The translations under genes were made by a program, and so were the position numbers. Under the pieces are notes generated by a model that was given only the letters and a program-made list of their open reading frames with translations, was not told where the DNA came from and did no database searches. From contig CALUFM010000031.1 in assembly GCA_944319935.1 (NCBI GenBank), forward strand, positions 62,001-126,000: a stretch of DNA of 64,000 nt. Direction: 5' to 3'. Of the stretch, positions 49,907 through 60,295 are shown piece by piece; position 1 is the first letter of the stretch, and every line of letters starts with the position of its first letter. The stretch is from an uncultured Prevotella sp. (lineage in GTDB: Bacteria > Bacteroidota > Bacteroidia > Bacteroidales > Bacteroidaceae).

Positions 49907-50033
49907 GATAAAATGCAAAGTGCAAATTGCAAAACGGATACAGGGTGTTTAAAATTTTGGCACTTTTACCTAAAAAGTGCTTAAAGCGGTGTTTTTTATA
50001 CACTTAGGCGTTTGCGCGTACATTAAAAATTAG

Positions 50034-50041
50034 TAACTTTG
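50034..50041 (+). promoter_or_regulatory. -7 box TAACTTTG for pckA
   Basis: A perfect TAnnTTTG match lies 67 bp before the ATG, with TTTGCGCG about 20 bp upstream as a possible -33 element. Confidence 0.7.
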
Positions 50042-50108
50042 CACCCGATTTAAGGCACTTACTTATTCACTCAGGAAAAAACATTTCACTTTTTAATATC
50101 ACATTAAA

Positions 50109-51713
<1,605 letters not shown>

Positions 51714-51756
51714 ACAAGCAAAAGTTTTTCATTGAATTTTTTATAAAATACAATTG

Positions 51757-51793
51757 AACCGCTCCCGCACGCGATGTGTCGGGGCGGTTTTTT
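51757..51793 (+). terminator. intrinsic terminator of pckA
   Basis: The stem AACCGC-CCCG pairs with CGGGGCGGTT with one bulged T, and T6 follows. It lies 43 bp past the stop codon. Confidence 0.85.
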
Positions 51794-51796
51794 CAT

Positions 51797-51870
51797 GCCC
51801 ACCATCCATTCTTCATTTCTCATTTTTCATTTCTCATTTTTTCATCATTCATTCTTCATTTTTCATTCCC
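51797..51870. repeat. TTCATTTCTCATT word array
   Basis: Pyrimidine-rich words of about 8 bp (CATTCTTC, ATTTCTCA, TTTTTCAT) run from the pckA terminator to about 51870. Similar words occur at 46318-46447 and, inverted, at 58029-58095. Confidence 0.7.
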
Positions 51871-51949
51871 CACGTTGATTTATGTCAAAAAACAAGCCTC
51901 GGGACGCAAAAAACACAGCAAAAGTATTGCCAGTTTGGGAGTAAAGCAG

Positions 51950-51957
51950 TACCTTTG
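51950..51957 (+). promoter_or_regulatory. -7 box TACCTTTG for the candidate small RNA
   Basis: The box is a perfect TAnnTTTG match; TATTG at 51925-51929 lies about 20 bp upstream as the -33 element. Confidence 0.7.
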
Positions 51958-51962
51958 CGGCC

Positions 51963-52137
51963 GTGTTCGTGAGAATGCGTCTTTTTATTATAGGTTAGTA
52001 GTTTGATAGACTTACAGACTTAAGGTAAAGATTATGTTATTAGATTTTGAGAAACAACGGTGCTTGTCCACTTGGACAGGCAGCCGTGACGAACAGGGCA
52101 GGCATGAGTGATTCATCCCTGCCCTGTTCGTTTTTTT
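51963..52137 (+). ncRNA. candidate small RNA of about 175 nt with intrinsic terminator
   Basis: A complete transcription unit without a convincing gene: promoter at 51950, and a terminator with a perfect 14-bp stem (ACGAACAGGGCAGG at 52089-52102, complement at 52118-52131) followed by T7. In the middle, ACGG-TGCTTGTCC / GGACAGGCA-CCGT at 52057-52087 forms a second stable hairpin with loop ACTT. Near the 5' end TGTTCGT (51964-51970) can pair with ACGAACA of the terminator stem, so two folds compete. Frame 52034-52111 could encode a 25-residue peptide (MLLDFEKQRCLSTWTGSRDE, then QGRHE). A 6S-like or Bacteroidales-specific RNA family is possible, but I cannot assign it without a covariance search. 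Confidence 0.6.
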
Positions 52138-52141
52138 ATTT

Positions 52142-52305
52142 CAGCAGACGAGTTTTCAGCAGACAAGGGACGAGCAGTCAGCAGACAAGCCTATTCGGCT
52201 TATTAGGCCTAATTAGCCCAATAGGCCCAATGAGCCTGATAAGGCAAGGCTCGTCACTTGTCTTCTGACTGCTCGTCACTTGTCTGCTTGTCTGCTGAAA
52301 ACTTG
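52142..52305. repeat. AGACAAGC/CYYATYWGG hairpin
   Basis: Forward words CAGCAGACGAG, CAGCAGACAAGG run from 52142 to 52190 and the inverted words to 52305, around 9-bp CYYATYWGG words centred on TTAGGCCTAATTAG. It separates the small RNA terminator from the promoter at 52402. Confidence 0.8.
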
Positions 52306-52401
52306 TCTTTAAAAATCCTTTTATGTATATAAAAAAGTCCAATTTCACAGGCATTTAGGCAATAAGTGGCGCAAAAGGCGTTCTATTTGAGGAAATCTGA
52401 T

Positions 52402-52409
52402 TAAATTTG
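52402..52409 (+). promoter_or_regulatory. -7 box TAAATTTG for the envelope block
   Basis: The box lies 28 bp before the ATG at 52438; it may drive the lipoprotein, barrel, uppS and bamA genes together. Confidence 0.65.
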
Positions 52410-52437
52410 CAGCTAAAAAACAAAATCATCATAAAGA

Positions 52438-53892
52438 ATGAGAAGGATATTCCGACCTGTCGTCATACTGCTCTCGGCGGCGTTCCTGGCCGCCTCGTGC
52501 CTGGGCGATGACGACACAAGCGACATAACTTATTACAGCGACACCGCCATAACCTCGTTCTCACTGGGTACGCTCAACCGCACGATGTACACCAAGACGT
52601 CAGACGGCAAGCGCGACAGCTCTTATATCGGCGAGGTGGACGGCAGCGAGTACAAGTTCTACATCGACCAGGCCGGAAGGAGAATCTACAACGCCGACTC
52701 GCTGCCCGTGCGCACCGACAACGCCCACGTGATATGCAACATCGGCACGAAGAACGGCGGACTGGCCGTGATAGAATACAAGAACACGGCGGGCGAGGAC
52801 TCGCTCGTGTACTACGACAGCACCGACTCGCTCGACTTCAGCGGGGCAGAGCCGCTGCGCGTCCGCGTCTACGCCAACGACCTTGAGAACTACCGCACTT
52901 ACCAAATAAGCGTGAACGTACACAAGGAGAACCCCGACTCGATGAACTGGCACTACTTCGACGCCTACGAGCCGTTCACGCGGCTTGACGGGATGAAGGC
53001 CGTGGCCTTCGGCGGCAGCGGCGACGCGCAAGACAGGCTCCTGCTGCTTGGCCGCAGCGGAGGCGAGACGGTGGTCTACGGCATCGACGCCGACGGGCGT
53101 TGCGGCGAACTGTCGCGCATCAGCGGCGGCGAGGCTTACGCCACGGCCGTGGCCAAGGGCGACAGCGTCTACGCCACAACGGGCGACGGCACAATAGCGC
53201 GCTCGGCCGACGGACGGGCGTGGGACGTGGTGACGGTGGCCGGCAGCGTCAAGCCGGCGCGCCTGATGGCGGCCGGCGAGAGGCGGCTGTACGGCACTGA
53301 CGCCGACGGGCGCATGGTAAGCTCGGCGCAGGCCGGCCACGGATGGACGGCCGACGACATGGCGGCCGACGCCGACGGGCTGCCCACGGGCAGCGTAAGC
53401 TGCGGCACGTTCGCCCTGAAGACCTACGGCGAGGGCGAGCGCGTGGTGATGATAGGCAACCGCGCCACCGGCAGCCACCCGGAAGACTCCGTGGCCATGG
53501 TGTGGAGCAAGCTTGAGGAATACGCCGAAAACTCAGAGCGGCACTCGTGGATGCACGTGAACGAGGACAACGGCATGCAACTGCCCCGCCTCGAGGGGCT
53601 GGCCGCGGCCGCGTGCGGCGACGTGCTGGTAGCCATCGGCGGGCGAGGCCTCGGCACGAGCCACGCCAAGGCATACTCGCAGATATACGTCAGCCAGGAC
53701 AACGGCCTGACCTGGAGCGAGGACGGGCGGTTCTACCTGCCCGCGGGCTTCAACGGCACGGGCGCAGCAGCCGCGATGGCCGTTGACAACAAGGGCTTCA
53801 TCTGGATAATATGCGGCGGCACGGGCGAAGTGTGGCGCGGCAGGCTCAACCGCATGGGGTGGGCTGACCAGAAGACATCTTTCACCGAATAA
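52438..53892 (+). CDS. DUF6242-like lipoprotein upstream of PorG-like gene
   Basis: The 484-residue product has a lipoprotein signal (MRRIFRPVVILLSAAFLAAS, C at 21), so it should be lipid-anchored in the outer or inner membrane. After an Asp-rich linker comes a beta domain to about residue 160 (SYIGEVDGSEYKFYIDQAGR) and then a propeller-like half with SxDGRxW and SQDNGLTWSEDGRF motifs, which resemble Asp-box (BNR) blades. I associate this architecture with DUF6242-type lipoproteins located next to the PorG-UppS-BamA genes in Bacteroidales. Its neighbours suggest a role in envelope assembly, but no function is known. The next gene starts 59 bp downstream, and both probably share one transcript. 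Confidence 0.75.
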   Translation: MRRIFRPVVILLSAAFLAASCLGDDDTSDITYYSDTAITSFSLGTLNRTMYTKTSDGKRDSSYIGEVDGSEYKFYIDQAGRRIYNADSLPVRTDNAHVICNIGTKNGGLAVIEYKNTAGEDSLVYYDSTDSLDFSGAEPLRVRVYANDLENYRTYQISVNVHKENPDSMNWHYFDAYEPFTRLDGMKAVAFGGSGDAQDRLLLLGRSGGETVVYGIDADGRCGELSRISGGEAYATAVAKGDSVYATTGDGTIARSADGRAWDVVTVAGSVKPARLMAAGERRLYGTDADGRMVSSAQAGHGWTADDMAADADGLPTGSVSCGTFALKTYGEGERVVMIGNRATGSHPEDSVAMVWSKLEEYAENSERHSWMHVNEDNGMQLPRLEGLAAAACGDVLVAIGGRGLGTSHAKAYSQIYVSQDNGLTWSEDGRFYLPAGFNGTGAAAAMAVDNKGFIWIICGGTGEVWRGRLNRMGWADQKTSFTE

Positions 53893-53951
53893 AACGACAA
53901 CTACGGCGGCGCGAAAGGCCGCCTACGGCACCATAAAACACCGCACCCGCA

Positions 53952-54632
53952 ATGAGAACACTCATCATAGCAACGCTCTGCATGCTCGCCACGCTTGGCG
54001 CGAACGCCCAGGACGAGTACGAGTACAAGATGGAAATCGGCGTGGGCGCGGGCATGACGAGCTACGAGGGCGACTTCAACGGCAGCATCGTGAAGAACAT
54101 GCAGCCCTCGGCCTCGTTCATACTGAGGCGCGTGCTGAACCCCTACATGGCCCTGAAGCTGGACTTCACCTACGCCAAGCTGAAAGGCTCGTCGGCCGAC
54201 GTTGAGACGTGGTACCCCGAACTGGCCGACAACCCCGTAGAGTTCAGCAACCCCGTGATGGACCTCGGGCTGACTTACGAGTACAACTTCTGGCCTTACG
54301 GCACGGGGCGCGAGTACCGCGGAGCCAAGAGGCTCACGCCGTTCGTCTTCCTCGGCATAGGCGCGACCTACGCCAAGGCGGGCGACGAGAGCGTGTTCAC
54401 GGCCAACGTGCCCATCGGATTAGGCGTTAAATACAAAATCGGCAAGAGGCTCAACCTGGGGCTCGAGTGGGCCATGCACTTCTCGCTGAGCGACAAGCTT
54501 GACGGCGTGGAAGACCCCTACACCATCGAAAGCTCGGGGCTATTCAAGAACACCGACTGCTACTCGATGCTGAAGCTCACGCTGACCTACAGCTTCATGG
54601 CCAAATGCAAAATATGCAACAAGGATGACTGA
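53952..54632 (+). CDS. DUF6089/PorG-like outer membrane barrel protein
   Basis: The 226-residue product has a signal peptide ([20 protein letters not shown]) and an eight-stranded barrel pattern ([72 protein letters not shown]). PorG in Porphyromonas gingivalis is a type IX secretion component of this family. Presence here fits the type IX-like tails on the three large secreted proteins of the window, though other PorG-like barrels have no proven link to secretion. The gene overlaps uppS by eight bases, so translation is coupled. A cysteine pair at the end (CKICNKDD) is unusual for a barrel end. Confidence 0.82.
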   Translation: MRTLIIATLCMLATLGANAQDEYEYKMEIGVGAGMTSYEGDFNGSIVKNMQPSASFILRRVLNPYMALKLDFTYAKLKGSSADVETWYPELADNPVEFSNPVMDLGLTYEYNFWPYGTGREYRGAKRLTPFVFLGIGATYAKAGDESVFTANVPIGLGVKYKIGKRLNLGLEWAMHFSLSDKLDGVEDPYTIESSGLFKNTDCYSMLKLTLTYSFMAKCKICNKDD

Positions 54633-55392
54633 CGTGAAATTAGACATGCAGCGCATTCCGCGCCACATTGCCATCATCATGGACGGCAACGGCCGCTGGG
54701 CCACCGAGCGCGGCAAGCAGCGCAGCTACGGCCACCAGGCCGGGGTTGACGCCGTGCGCAAGATAACCTCGGAATGCACGAGGCTGGGCGTGGAGTACCT
54801 TACGCTGTACACGTTCTCCACCGAGAACTGGAACCGGCCCGCCGACGAGGTGGCCGCCCTGATGGGGCTGGTGCTGACCTCGCTCGAGGACGAGATATTC
54901 ATGAAGAACAACGTGCGCTTCCGCGTCATAGGCGACACGGGGCGGCTGCCGCTGGAAGTGCAGGACAAGCTGCGCCAGACGATGGAACACACCGCCGGCA
55001 ACACCGCCATGACGATGGTCGTGGCCCTGAGCTACTCGGCCAAGTGGGAGCTGGCCAAGGCCGCCCGCGAAATAGCCGCCGAGGCCAAGGCCGGGAAGAT
55101 CGACCCCGAGGACGTCACCGAGGACACCGTGGCGGCGCACCTTCAGACCAGCTTCATGCCCGACCCCGACCTGCTTATCCGCACGGGCGGCGAGGTGCGC
55201 GTGAGCAACTACCTGCTGTGGCAGATAGCCTACTCGGAGCTGTACTTCTGCGACACTTACTGGCCCGACTTCGACGAACGCCACCTGCACGAGGCCATAG
55301 CCAGCTACCAGGGGCGGCAGCGACGCTTCGGCAAGACGGAGGCGCAGGTGGAGCAGAACGATTTAACCCAAGACAACAAACAGGAAAGATGA
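54625..55392 (+). CDS. uppS: isoprenyl transferase (undecaprenyl diphosphate synthase)
   Basis: The 255-residue cis-prenyltransferase has [20 protein letters not shown] at the N terminus, including the catalytic Asp of MDGNGRW. It also has [14 protein letters not shown], and the C-terminal [20 protein letters not shown], then YSELYF. It builds the C55 lipid carrier for peptidoglycan and surface polysaccharides from FPP and IPP. It overlaps the PorG-like gene by eight bases and the bamA start by four (ATGA), so the three genes are tightly coupled. This order is one I associate with Bacteroidota. Confidence 0.96.
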   Translation: MTDVKLDMQRIPRHIAIIMDGNGRWATERGKQRSYGHQAGVDAVRKITSECTRLGVEYLTLYTFSTENWNRPADEVAALMGLVLTSLEDEIFMKNNVRFRVIGDTGRLPLEVQDKLRQTMEHTAGNTAMTMVVALSYSAKWELAKAAREIAAEAKAGKIDPEDVTEDTVAAHLQTSFMPDPDLLIRTGGEVRVSNYLLWQIAYSELYFCDTYWPDFDERHLHEAIASYQGRQRRFGKTEAQVEQNDLTQDNKQER

Positions 55393-58028
55393 ACAAGACA
55401 ATAGGCGGCATAATGCTGCTCGCCGCGCTGACGCTCGGCACGGGCGCGTCGGCGCAGAAGATAGTTGACCCTGAAATATCATACGCCGGGACGCCCCGCA
55501 CGTGCGTCATCGGCGGCATTGCCGTGTCAGGCGTCGAGGGCTACGAGGACTACATGCTGACGGGCATATCGGGCCTGTCGGTAGGGCAGAAGATCCAGGT
55601 GCCCGGCTCCGAGCTTACCGACGCCGTGAAGCGTTACTGGCGGCACGGCCTGTTCTCGAAGGCGCAGGTGGCCGTCGACTCAATCGTTGACAACAAGGCG
55701 TACCTGCACTTCTACCTCGCCCTGCGCCCCCGCGTGTCAACCATCAACTACTCAGGCGTGAAGAAGTCGGAACGCGAAGACCTCGAAGCCAAGCTCGGGC
55801 TGCTTAGGGGCAGCCAGATCACGCCCAACATGATCGACCGCGCCAAGCTGCTGGCCAAGCGTTACTTCGACGACAAGGGATACAAGAACGCCGAGGTGAA
55901 CATCATGCAGCGCGACGACGTGACGGGCAAGAACCAGGTCATCCTCGACATCGACATCGACAAGAAAGAGAAGATGAAGGTGCGCCAGATCATCATCGAG
56001 GGCAACGACAACCTGAGCGACAAGAAAATCAAGGGCGGACTGTTCTCGAAGGGAGCCTTCAAGAAAATCCACGAGGCCGGCAAGCTGTCGTCGTTCCTGA
56101 AGTCGAAGAAATACACGCCCGAACGCTACGAGGAGGACAAGAAGAACCTCATAGACAAATACAACGAGCTGGGCTTCCGCGACGCCATGATTGTGGAGGA
56201 CAGCGTGTGGAACGTCGACGACAAGCACGTCAACATATATATAAAGGTGGACGAGGGCAAGAAATACTACATCCGCAACATAACGTGGGTGGGCAACACA
56301 GTGTTCTCAACCGACTACCTCAGCCGCCTGCTGGGCATGCAGAAGGGCGACGTGTACAACCAGAAGCAGATGAACAAACGCCTCACCGAGGACGAGGACG
56401 CCGTGGGCAACCAGTACTGGAACAGCGGCTACCTGTTCTACAACCTGCAGCCGACCGAGGTGAACATCGTGGGCGACTCAATCGACCTCGAGATGCGCAT
56501 CACCGAGGGCACGCAGGCGCACATCAGCCACGTGCGCATCAACGGCAACACCCGACTGTACGAGAACGTAGTGCGCCGCGAGCTGAGGACGAAGCCGGGC
56601 GACCTCTTCTCGAAGGAAGCCCTCGAACGCTCGGTGCGCGAGCTTGCCTCGATGGGCCACTTCGACCCCGAGCAAATCGACCCGAAGGTTGAGCCGAACT
56701 TCGAGAACGGCACGGTGGACATCAACTACAACCTCGTGCAGAAGTCGAACGACCAGGTGGAGTTCTCGCTGGGATGGGGACAGACGGGCGTCATAGCCCG
56801 CGTCGGCCTGAAGCTCAACAACTTCTCCATGGCCAACCTCTTCAACAAGAACAAGGAACACCGCGGCATACTGCCCGTGGGCGACGGCGAGGTGCTGTCA
56901 ATCGGGGCGCAGACCAACGGTACGTACTACCAGTCGTACAACGCCTCTTACTCAACCAGTTGGTTCGGCGGCAAACGCCCCATCCAGTTCACCGTCGGCG
57001 CATACTTCTCAAAGCAGACCGACGTGTCGAGCAACTACTACAACTCGGGCTGGATGAACAACTACTACAACTACCTGTACGGCTACGGCAACAGCTACAA
57101 CAACTATTACGAGAACTACTACGACCCCGACACCTACGTCAAGCTGCTGGGCGTATCGCTCGGCTGGGGCAAACGCCTGCGCTGGCCTGACGACTACTTC
57201 CAACTGTCCGTAGAGCTGGCCTACCAGCGGTACATGCTGAAGAACTGGCGTTACTTCATCGTAACCAACGGCGACTGCAACAACCTCAACCTCGGCATAA
57301 CGCTCTCGCGCGTGTCAACTGACAACCAGCTCTTCCCCCGCCGCGGCTCGGAGTTCATGACCTCGCTCACCATCACCCCGCCCTGGTCGCTCTGGGACGG
57401 AAAGGACTACAAAGGCCTCTCCGCCATCTACGACGCCGAGTCGGCCAAGGGACAGCCCGGCTCGCAGAAAGCCATAGCCGCGCAGAAGGAGAAGTACACG
57501 TGGGTGGAATACTACAAGTGGAAGTTCCGCTCGAAGACATACACCGCGCTTACCAACGGCCAGAAGTGCCTCGTGCTGATGACGCGCGTGGAGTTCGGCA
57601 TACTCGGCTCGTACAACAAGTACAAGAAGTCGCCCTTCGAGACCTACTACATGGGCGGCGACGGCATGAGCGGATACTCGACGGGCTACGCCGAAGAGAC
57701 CATCGGACTGCGCGGATACGAGAACGGAAGCCTCACGCCTTACGGATACGAGGGCTACGCCTACGACCGCTTCTCGCTCGAGCTGCGCTACCCCTTCCTG
57801 CTCGGCAACACCACCATCTACGGCCTCGGCTTCCTTGAGGCGGGCAACGCATGGAACGACGTCAAGAAGTTCAACCCCTTCGACATGAAACGCTCGGCCG
57901 GCATCGGCGTGCGCATCTTCCTGCCCATGGTCGGCCTGATGGGTATCGACTGGGCCTACGGCTTCGACAAGGTGTTCGGACAGAAGGGCGGCAGCCAGTT
58001 CCACTTCATCCTCGGACAGGAATTCTAA
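55389..58028 (+). CDS. bamA: outer membrane protein assembly factor BamA
   Basis: This protein of 879 residues starts at 55389, overlapping the uppS stop by four bases; a longer in-frame reading across uppS is not real. The signal peptide is [20 protein letters not shown]. Residues about 25-480 form five POTRA domains (for example [20 protein letters not shown]). The barrel follows, with the conserved loop motif [13 protein letters not shown] and the last strand FHFILGQEF. BamA folds and inserts outer membrane barrels. The block around residues 540-580 ([20 protein letters not shown]) is strikingly rich in Asn and Tyr, an extracellular loop feature. Three OmpH/Skp genes for periplasmic chaperones follow. 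Confidence 0.96.
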   Translation: MNKTIGGIMLLAALTLGTGASAQKIVDPEISYAGTPRTCVIGGIAVSGVEGYEDYMLTGISGLSVGQKIQVPGSELTDAVKRYWRHGLFSKAQVAVDSIVDNKAYLHFYLALRPRVSTINYSGVKKSEREDLEAKLGLLRGSQITPNMIDRAKLLAKRYFDDKGYKNAEVNIMQRDDVTGKNQVILDIDIDKKEKMKVRQIIIEGNDNLSDKKIKGGLFSKGAFKKIHEAGKLSSFLKSKKYTPERYEEDKKNLIDKYNELGFRDAMIVEDSVWNVDDKHVNIYIKVDEGKKYYIRNITWVGNTVFSTDYLSRLLGMQKGDVYNQKQMNKRLTEDEDAVGNQYWNSGYLFYNLQPTEVNIVGDSIDLEMRITEGTQAHISHVRINGNTRLYENVVRRELRTKPGDLFSKEALERSVRELASMGHFDPEQIDPKVEPNFENGTVDINYNLVQKSNDQVEFSLGWGQTGVIARVGLKLNNFSMANLFNKNKEHRGILPVGDGEVLSIGAQTNGTYYQSYNASYSTSWFGGKRPIQFTVGAYFSKQTDVSSNYYNSGWMNNYYNYLYGYGNSYNNYYENYYDPDTYVKLLGVSLGWGKRLRWPDDYFQLSVELAYQRYMLKNWRYFIVTNGDCNNLNLGITLSRVSTDNQLFPRRGSEFMTSLTITPPWSLWDGKDYKGLSAIYDAESAKGQPGSQKAIAAQKEKYTWVEYYKWKFRSKTYTALTNGQKCLVLMTRVEFGILGSYNKYKKSPFETYYMGGDGMSGYSTGYAEETIGLRGYENGSLTPYGYEGYAYDRFSLELRYPFLLGNTTIYGLGFLEAGNAWNDVKKFNPFDMKRSAGIGVRIFLPMVGLMGIDWAYGFDKVFGQKGGSQFHFILGQEF

Positions 58029-58182
58029 GGAATGAAGAATGAATAATGAAGAATGAATAATGAATAATGAATAATGAGTAATGAATAATCAAGAATGAAT
58101 GATTAGTAGCCTGCATCGGGCCCATCCGTCCAATCAGGCTCATCAGGCCCATCATAAACAACAAGGAAAGGAGAAAACTACA
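58029..58182. repeat. GAATAAT array and short CYYATYWGG words before ompH
   Basis: 58032-58108 repeats the 7-bp word GAATAAT with variants GAAGAAT and GAGTAAT, the inverse of the ATTCATT arrays elsewhere. 58118-58155 holds four CYYATYWGG-like words. No promoter is obvious, so ompH is probably read from bamA. Confidence 0.7.
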
Positions 58183-58695
58183 ATGAGAAAAATCATCATG
58201 GCAGCCGTGCTGGCACTGACGGCACTGACGGCAAGCGCGCAGAAGTTCGCGCTCATCGACATGGAGTACATCCTGAAGAACATACCGGCCTACGAGCGCG
58301 CCGACGAGCAACTGAACCAGGTGGCGAAGAAATGGCAAGCCGAGGTTGACGCCCTCAACACCGAGGCGTCCACGATGTACAAGAACTACCAGAACGAGGT
58401 GGTGTTCCTCTCGCAGGAACAGAAACAGGCGCGCCAGCAGGCCATCAACGACAAGGAGAAACAGGCCGCCGACCTGAAGCGCAAATACTTCGGGCCCGAG
58501 GGCGAGCTGTTCAAGAAGCGCACCAGCCTGATGACCCCCATACAGGAGGAAATCTACAACGCCGTGAAAGACATCTGCGACCTGCGCGGCTACTCGCTCG
58601 TGCTTGACCGTGCGTCAGACGCCGGCATCATCTTCGCCTCGCCCAAAATAGACATCAGCAACGAAGTATTGTCAAAACTGGGATATTCAAACTGA
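58183..58695 (+). CDS. OmpH/Skp family periplasmic chaperone, first copy
   Basis: The 170-residue product has a signal peptide (MRKIIMAAVLALTALTASAQ). The mature part is the Skp pattern: a short beta strand KFALIDMEYILKNIPAYERA, a long charged coiled coil (about 50-120) and a C-terminal strand region (YSLVLDRASDAGIIFASPKI). Skp trimers hold unfolded outer membrane proteins in the periplasm and pass them to BamA, whose gene lies directly upstream. The start at 58183 follows GGAAAGGAGAAAAC; the in-frame codons before it are repeat words. Confidence 0.9.
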   Translation: MRKIIMAAVLALTALTASAQKFALIDMEYILKNIPAYERADEQLNQVAKKWQAEVDALNTEASTMYKNYQNEVVFLSQEQKQARQQAINDKEKQAADLKRKYFGPEGELFKKRTSLMTPIQEEIYNAVKDICDLRGYSLVLDRASDAGIIFASPKIDISNEVLSKLGYSN

Positions 58696-58743
58696 AAACA
58701 GCATCTTTAACAGGCAAAACGGCGCGATGTGTCGGATTTTGCC

Positions 58744-58751
58744 TATATTTG
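58744..58751 (+). promoter_or_regulatory. -7 box TATATTTG for the second ompH
   Basis: This perfect TAnnTTTG match lies 55 bp before the ATG at 58806, so the second copy can be expressed apart from bamA. Confidence 0.65.
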
Positions 58752-58805
58752 CAACCGGAAACAAGAACATAACAAACAAGAACAAATAGCTATTTAAAAG
58801 AAGAA

Positions 58806-59315
58806 ATGAAAAAGTTAGTTTTAATGTTACTCATGTGCGCGCCCATGGCGGTTTTCGCACAGACAGCACCCAAGTTCGGACACGTTGACGCAATGGCCAT
58901 CATGCAAGGCCTGCCCGAGTTCATCAAGGCACGCGGCGAAATAGAAGCCCAGGCCAAGCAGTACGAGGACCAGATGAAGGAGATGCAGACCGAAATCCAG
59001 ACCGAAAGCGAAGCTTACGACAAGAACCAAAGCACCATGAACCCCACAGCCAAGGCCGAGGCCGAAGCCAAGCTGAACGGACTTTACCAGAAATACCAGC
59101 AGGCTCTGCAGGACAACCAGCAGGCCATACAGAAGATGCAGCAGGAGAAGCTGCAGCCCATACAGCAGAAAATCATCACAGCCATACAGAACGTCGGCAA
59201 GAACGGCGGATACGTATACATCATGGACACGGCCGGCGGCATACCTTACATCAGCCAGACCCTGAGCAAGGACGTGACCGAAGAGGTGAAGGCTGAAATG
59301 AACAAGATGAAATAA
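58806..59315 (+). CDS. OmpH/Skp family periplasmic chaperone, second copy
   Basis: The 169-residue product has a signal peptide (MKKLVLMLLMCAPMAVFAQ), then the Skp start KFGHVDAMAIMQGLPEFIKA, a long Gln- and Lys-rich coiled coil (about 45-125) and the C-terminal strand GYVYIMDTAGGIPYISQTLS. It is a paralog of the copies on either side but has its own promoter at 58744-58751. The coiled coil is unusually rich in Gln (QKYQQALQDNQQAIQKMQQE), so client preference may differ from the first copy. The function as an outer membrane protein chaperone is inferred from family and location after bamA. Confidence 0.9.
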   Translation: MKKLVLMLLMCAPMAVFAQTAPKFGHVDAMAIMQGLPEFIKARGEIEAQAKQYEDQMKEMQTEIQTESEAYDKNQSTMNPTAKAEAEAKLNGLYQKYQQALQDNQQAIQKMQQEKLQPIQQKIITAIQNVGKNGGYVYIMDTAGGIPYISQTLSKDVTEEVKAEMNKMK

Positions 59316-59325
59316 GCTGTAAGCA

Positions 59326-59555
59326 GCAGACAAGTTCACAGCAGACAAGCTGACAAGGGACGAGCAGTCAGCAGACAAGCAGTCAGTCAGCCTATTGGGC
59401 TTATCGGGCCTATCGCCCCAAGCAGTCAGCAGACAAGCCTATCAGGCCTATCCGGCTCATCAGGCCCATTCGGCTTATAATCCCCAAAAAACAAAAGCCA
59501 ACGAGCAGACAAGTGACAAGGAACGCAAGCCTTGCCTGCTTGTCTGCTCGTTCCG
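59326..59555. repeat. AGACAAGC and CYYATYWGG word array
   Basis: CAGCAGACAAG words at 59326-59385 and 59415-59440, CYYATYWGG words at 59388-59485, then CGAGCAGACAAG with an inverted CTTGTCTGCTCGTTCCGC at 59500-59556. It separates the second and third OmpH genes. Confidence 0.7.
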
Positions 59556-59610
59556 CATAAGGCTGAAACTTGCCAGGCACAACCAACATCAACCCCAAAA
59601 ACATAATGAC

Positions 59611-60174
59611 ATGCGAAAACTGATTTACCTCACCATACTCGCGCTGGCACCAGCGGCAGCCGGCGCGCAGGACGCAACGCAACAGCTTGCGCCACAACAG
59701 GCGCAACCGCAGCAGCAATACACACAGGCGGCGCAGCCGAAATTCGGCTACCTGAGCTACAGCAAGGCCTTGGAGGCCATGCCTGACTACGCCGTGGCCA
59801 AGAAGAACCTGGAGTCGCTCAGGGCGCAATACGAGGCCGAGACGAAGCGGTCGGAAGACGAGTTCAACGCCAAGTACGAAGACTTCCTCGACGTGCAGAA
59901 AGAGCTTGACACCCCCATCCTGCGCAAGCGGCAGTCGGAACTGCAAGAGCTGCTGCACAAAAGCGTCAGCTTCAAGCGCGAGGCCGAACGCCTGCTGAAA
60001 CAGGCCGAAGCCGACATGTACGCCCCGCTGAGGAAGAGGCTCGACGACATACTGCGCAAAATCGCCACCGAGCGCGGCTACGCCTTCATACTGAACACCG
60101 ACGGCGACGCCCTGCCCTACGTCAGCAGCCTCTACGGCGAAGACATAACGACGCTGGTAAGAGACAATTTCTAA
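59611..60174 (+). CDS. OmpH/Skp family protein, third copy with Gln-rich N-terminal insert
   Basis: From ATG 59611 the 187-residue product has a signal peptide (MRKLIYLTILALAPAAAGAQ), then a Gln/Ala-rich stretch (DATQQLAPQQAQPQQQYTQA) that the other two copies lack. The Skp core is KFGYLSYSKALEAMPDYAVA, a coiled coil to about 150, and GYAFILNTDGDALPYVSSLY. The start is supported by the signal peptide; in-frame codons upstream are repeat words. It may hold a different client set in the periplasm. It precedes murI by 106 bp of AATTATG words. Confidence 0.85.
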   Translation: MRKLIYLTILALAPAAAGAQDATQQLAPQQAQPQQQYTQAAQPKFGYLSYSKALEAMPDYAVAKKNLESLRAQYEAETKRSEDEFNAKYEDFLDVQKELDTPILRKRQSELQELLHKSVSFKREAERLLKQAEADMYAPLRKRLDDILRKIATERGYAFILNTDGDALPYVSSLYGEDITTLVRDNF

Positions 60175-60295
60175 TTCATAATTCACGATTCATAATTGGG
60201 TTGCTTGCGGAACGTAATATGATGTCACCAACCCAATTATGAATTATGGATTATGAATTATGAATTATGAATTGTGAATTATGGATTATGAATTG
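60172..60295. repeat. AATTCAT/AATTATG hairpin before murI
   Basis: AATTCATAATTCACGATTCA and AATTGGGTTG at 60173-60203 are complementary to CAACCCAATTATGAATTATG at 60229-60248 and onward. The 7-bp AATTATG words continue into the first codons of murI, supplying its ATGGATTATGAATTG start. Confidence 0.8.

Noticed and set aside
54774..55388. long N-terminal extension of BamA across uppS
   Set aside because: It is the shifted frame of uppS; the signal peptide at 55389 and the ATGA overlap mark the true start.
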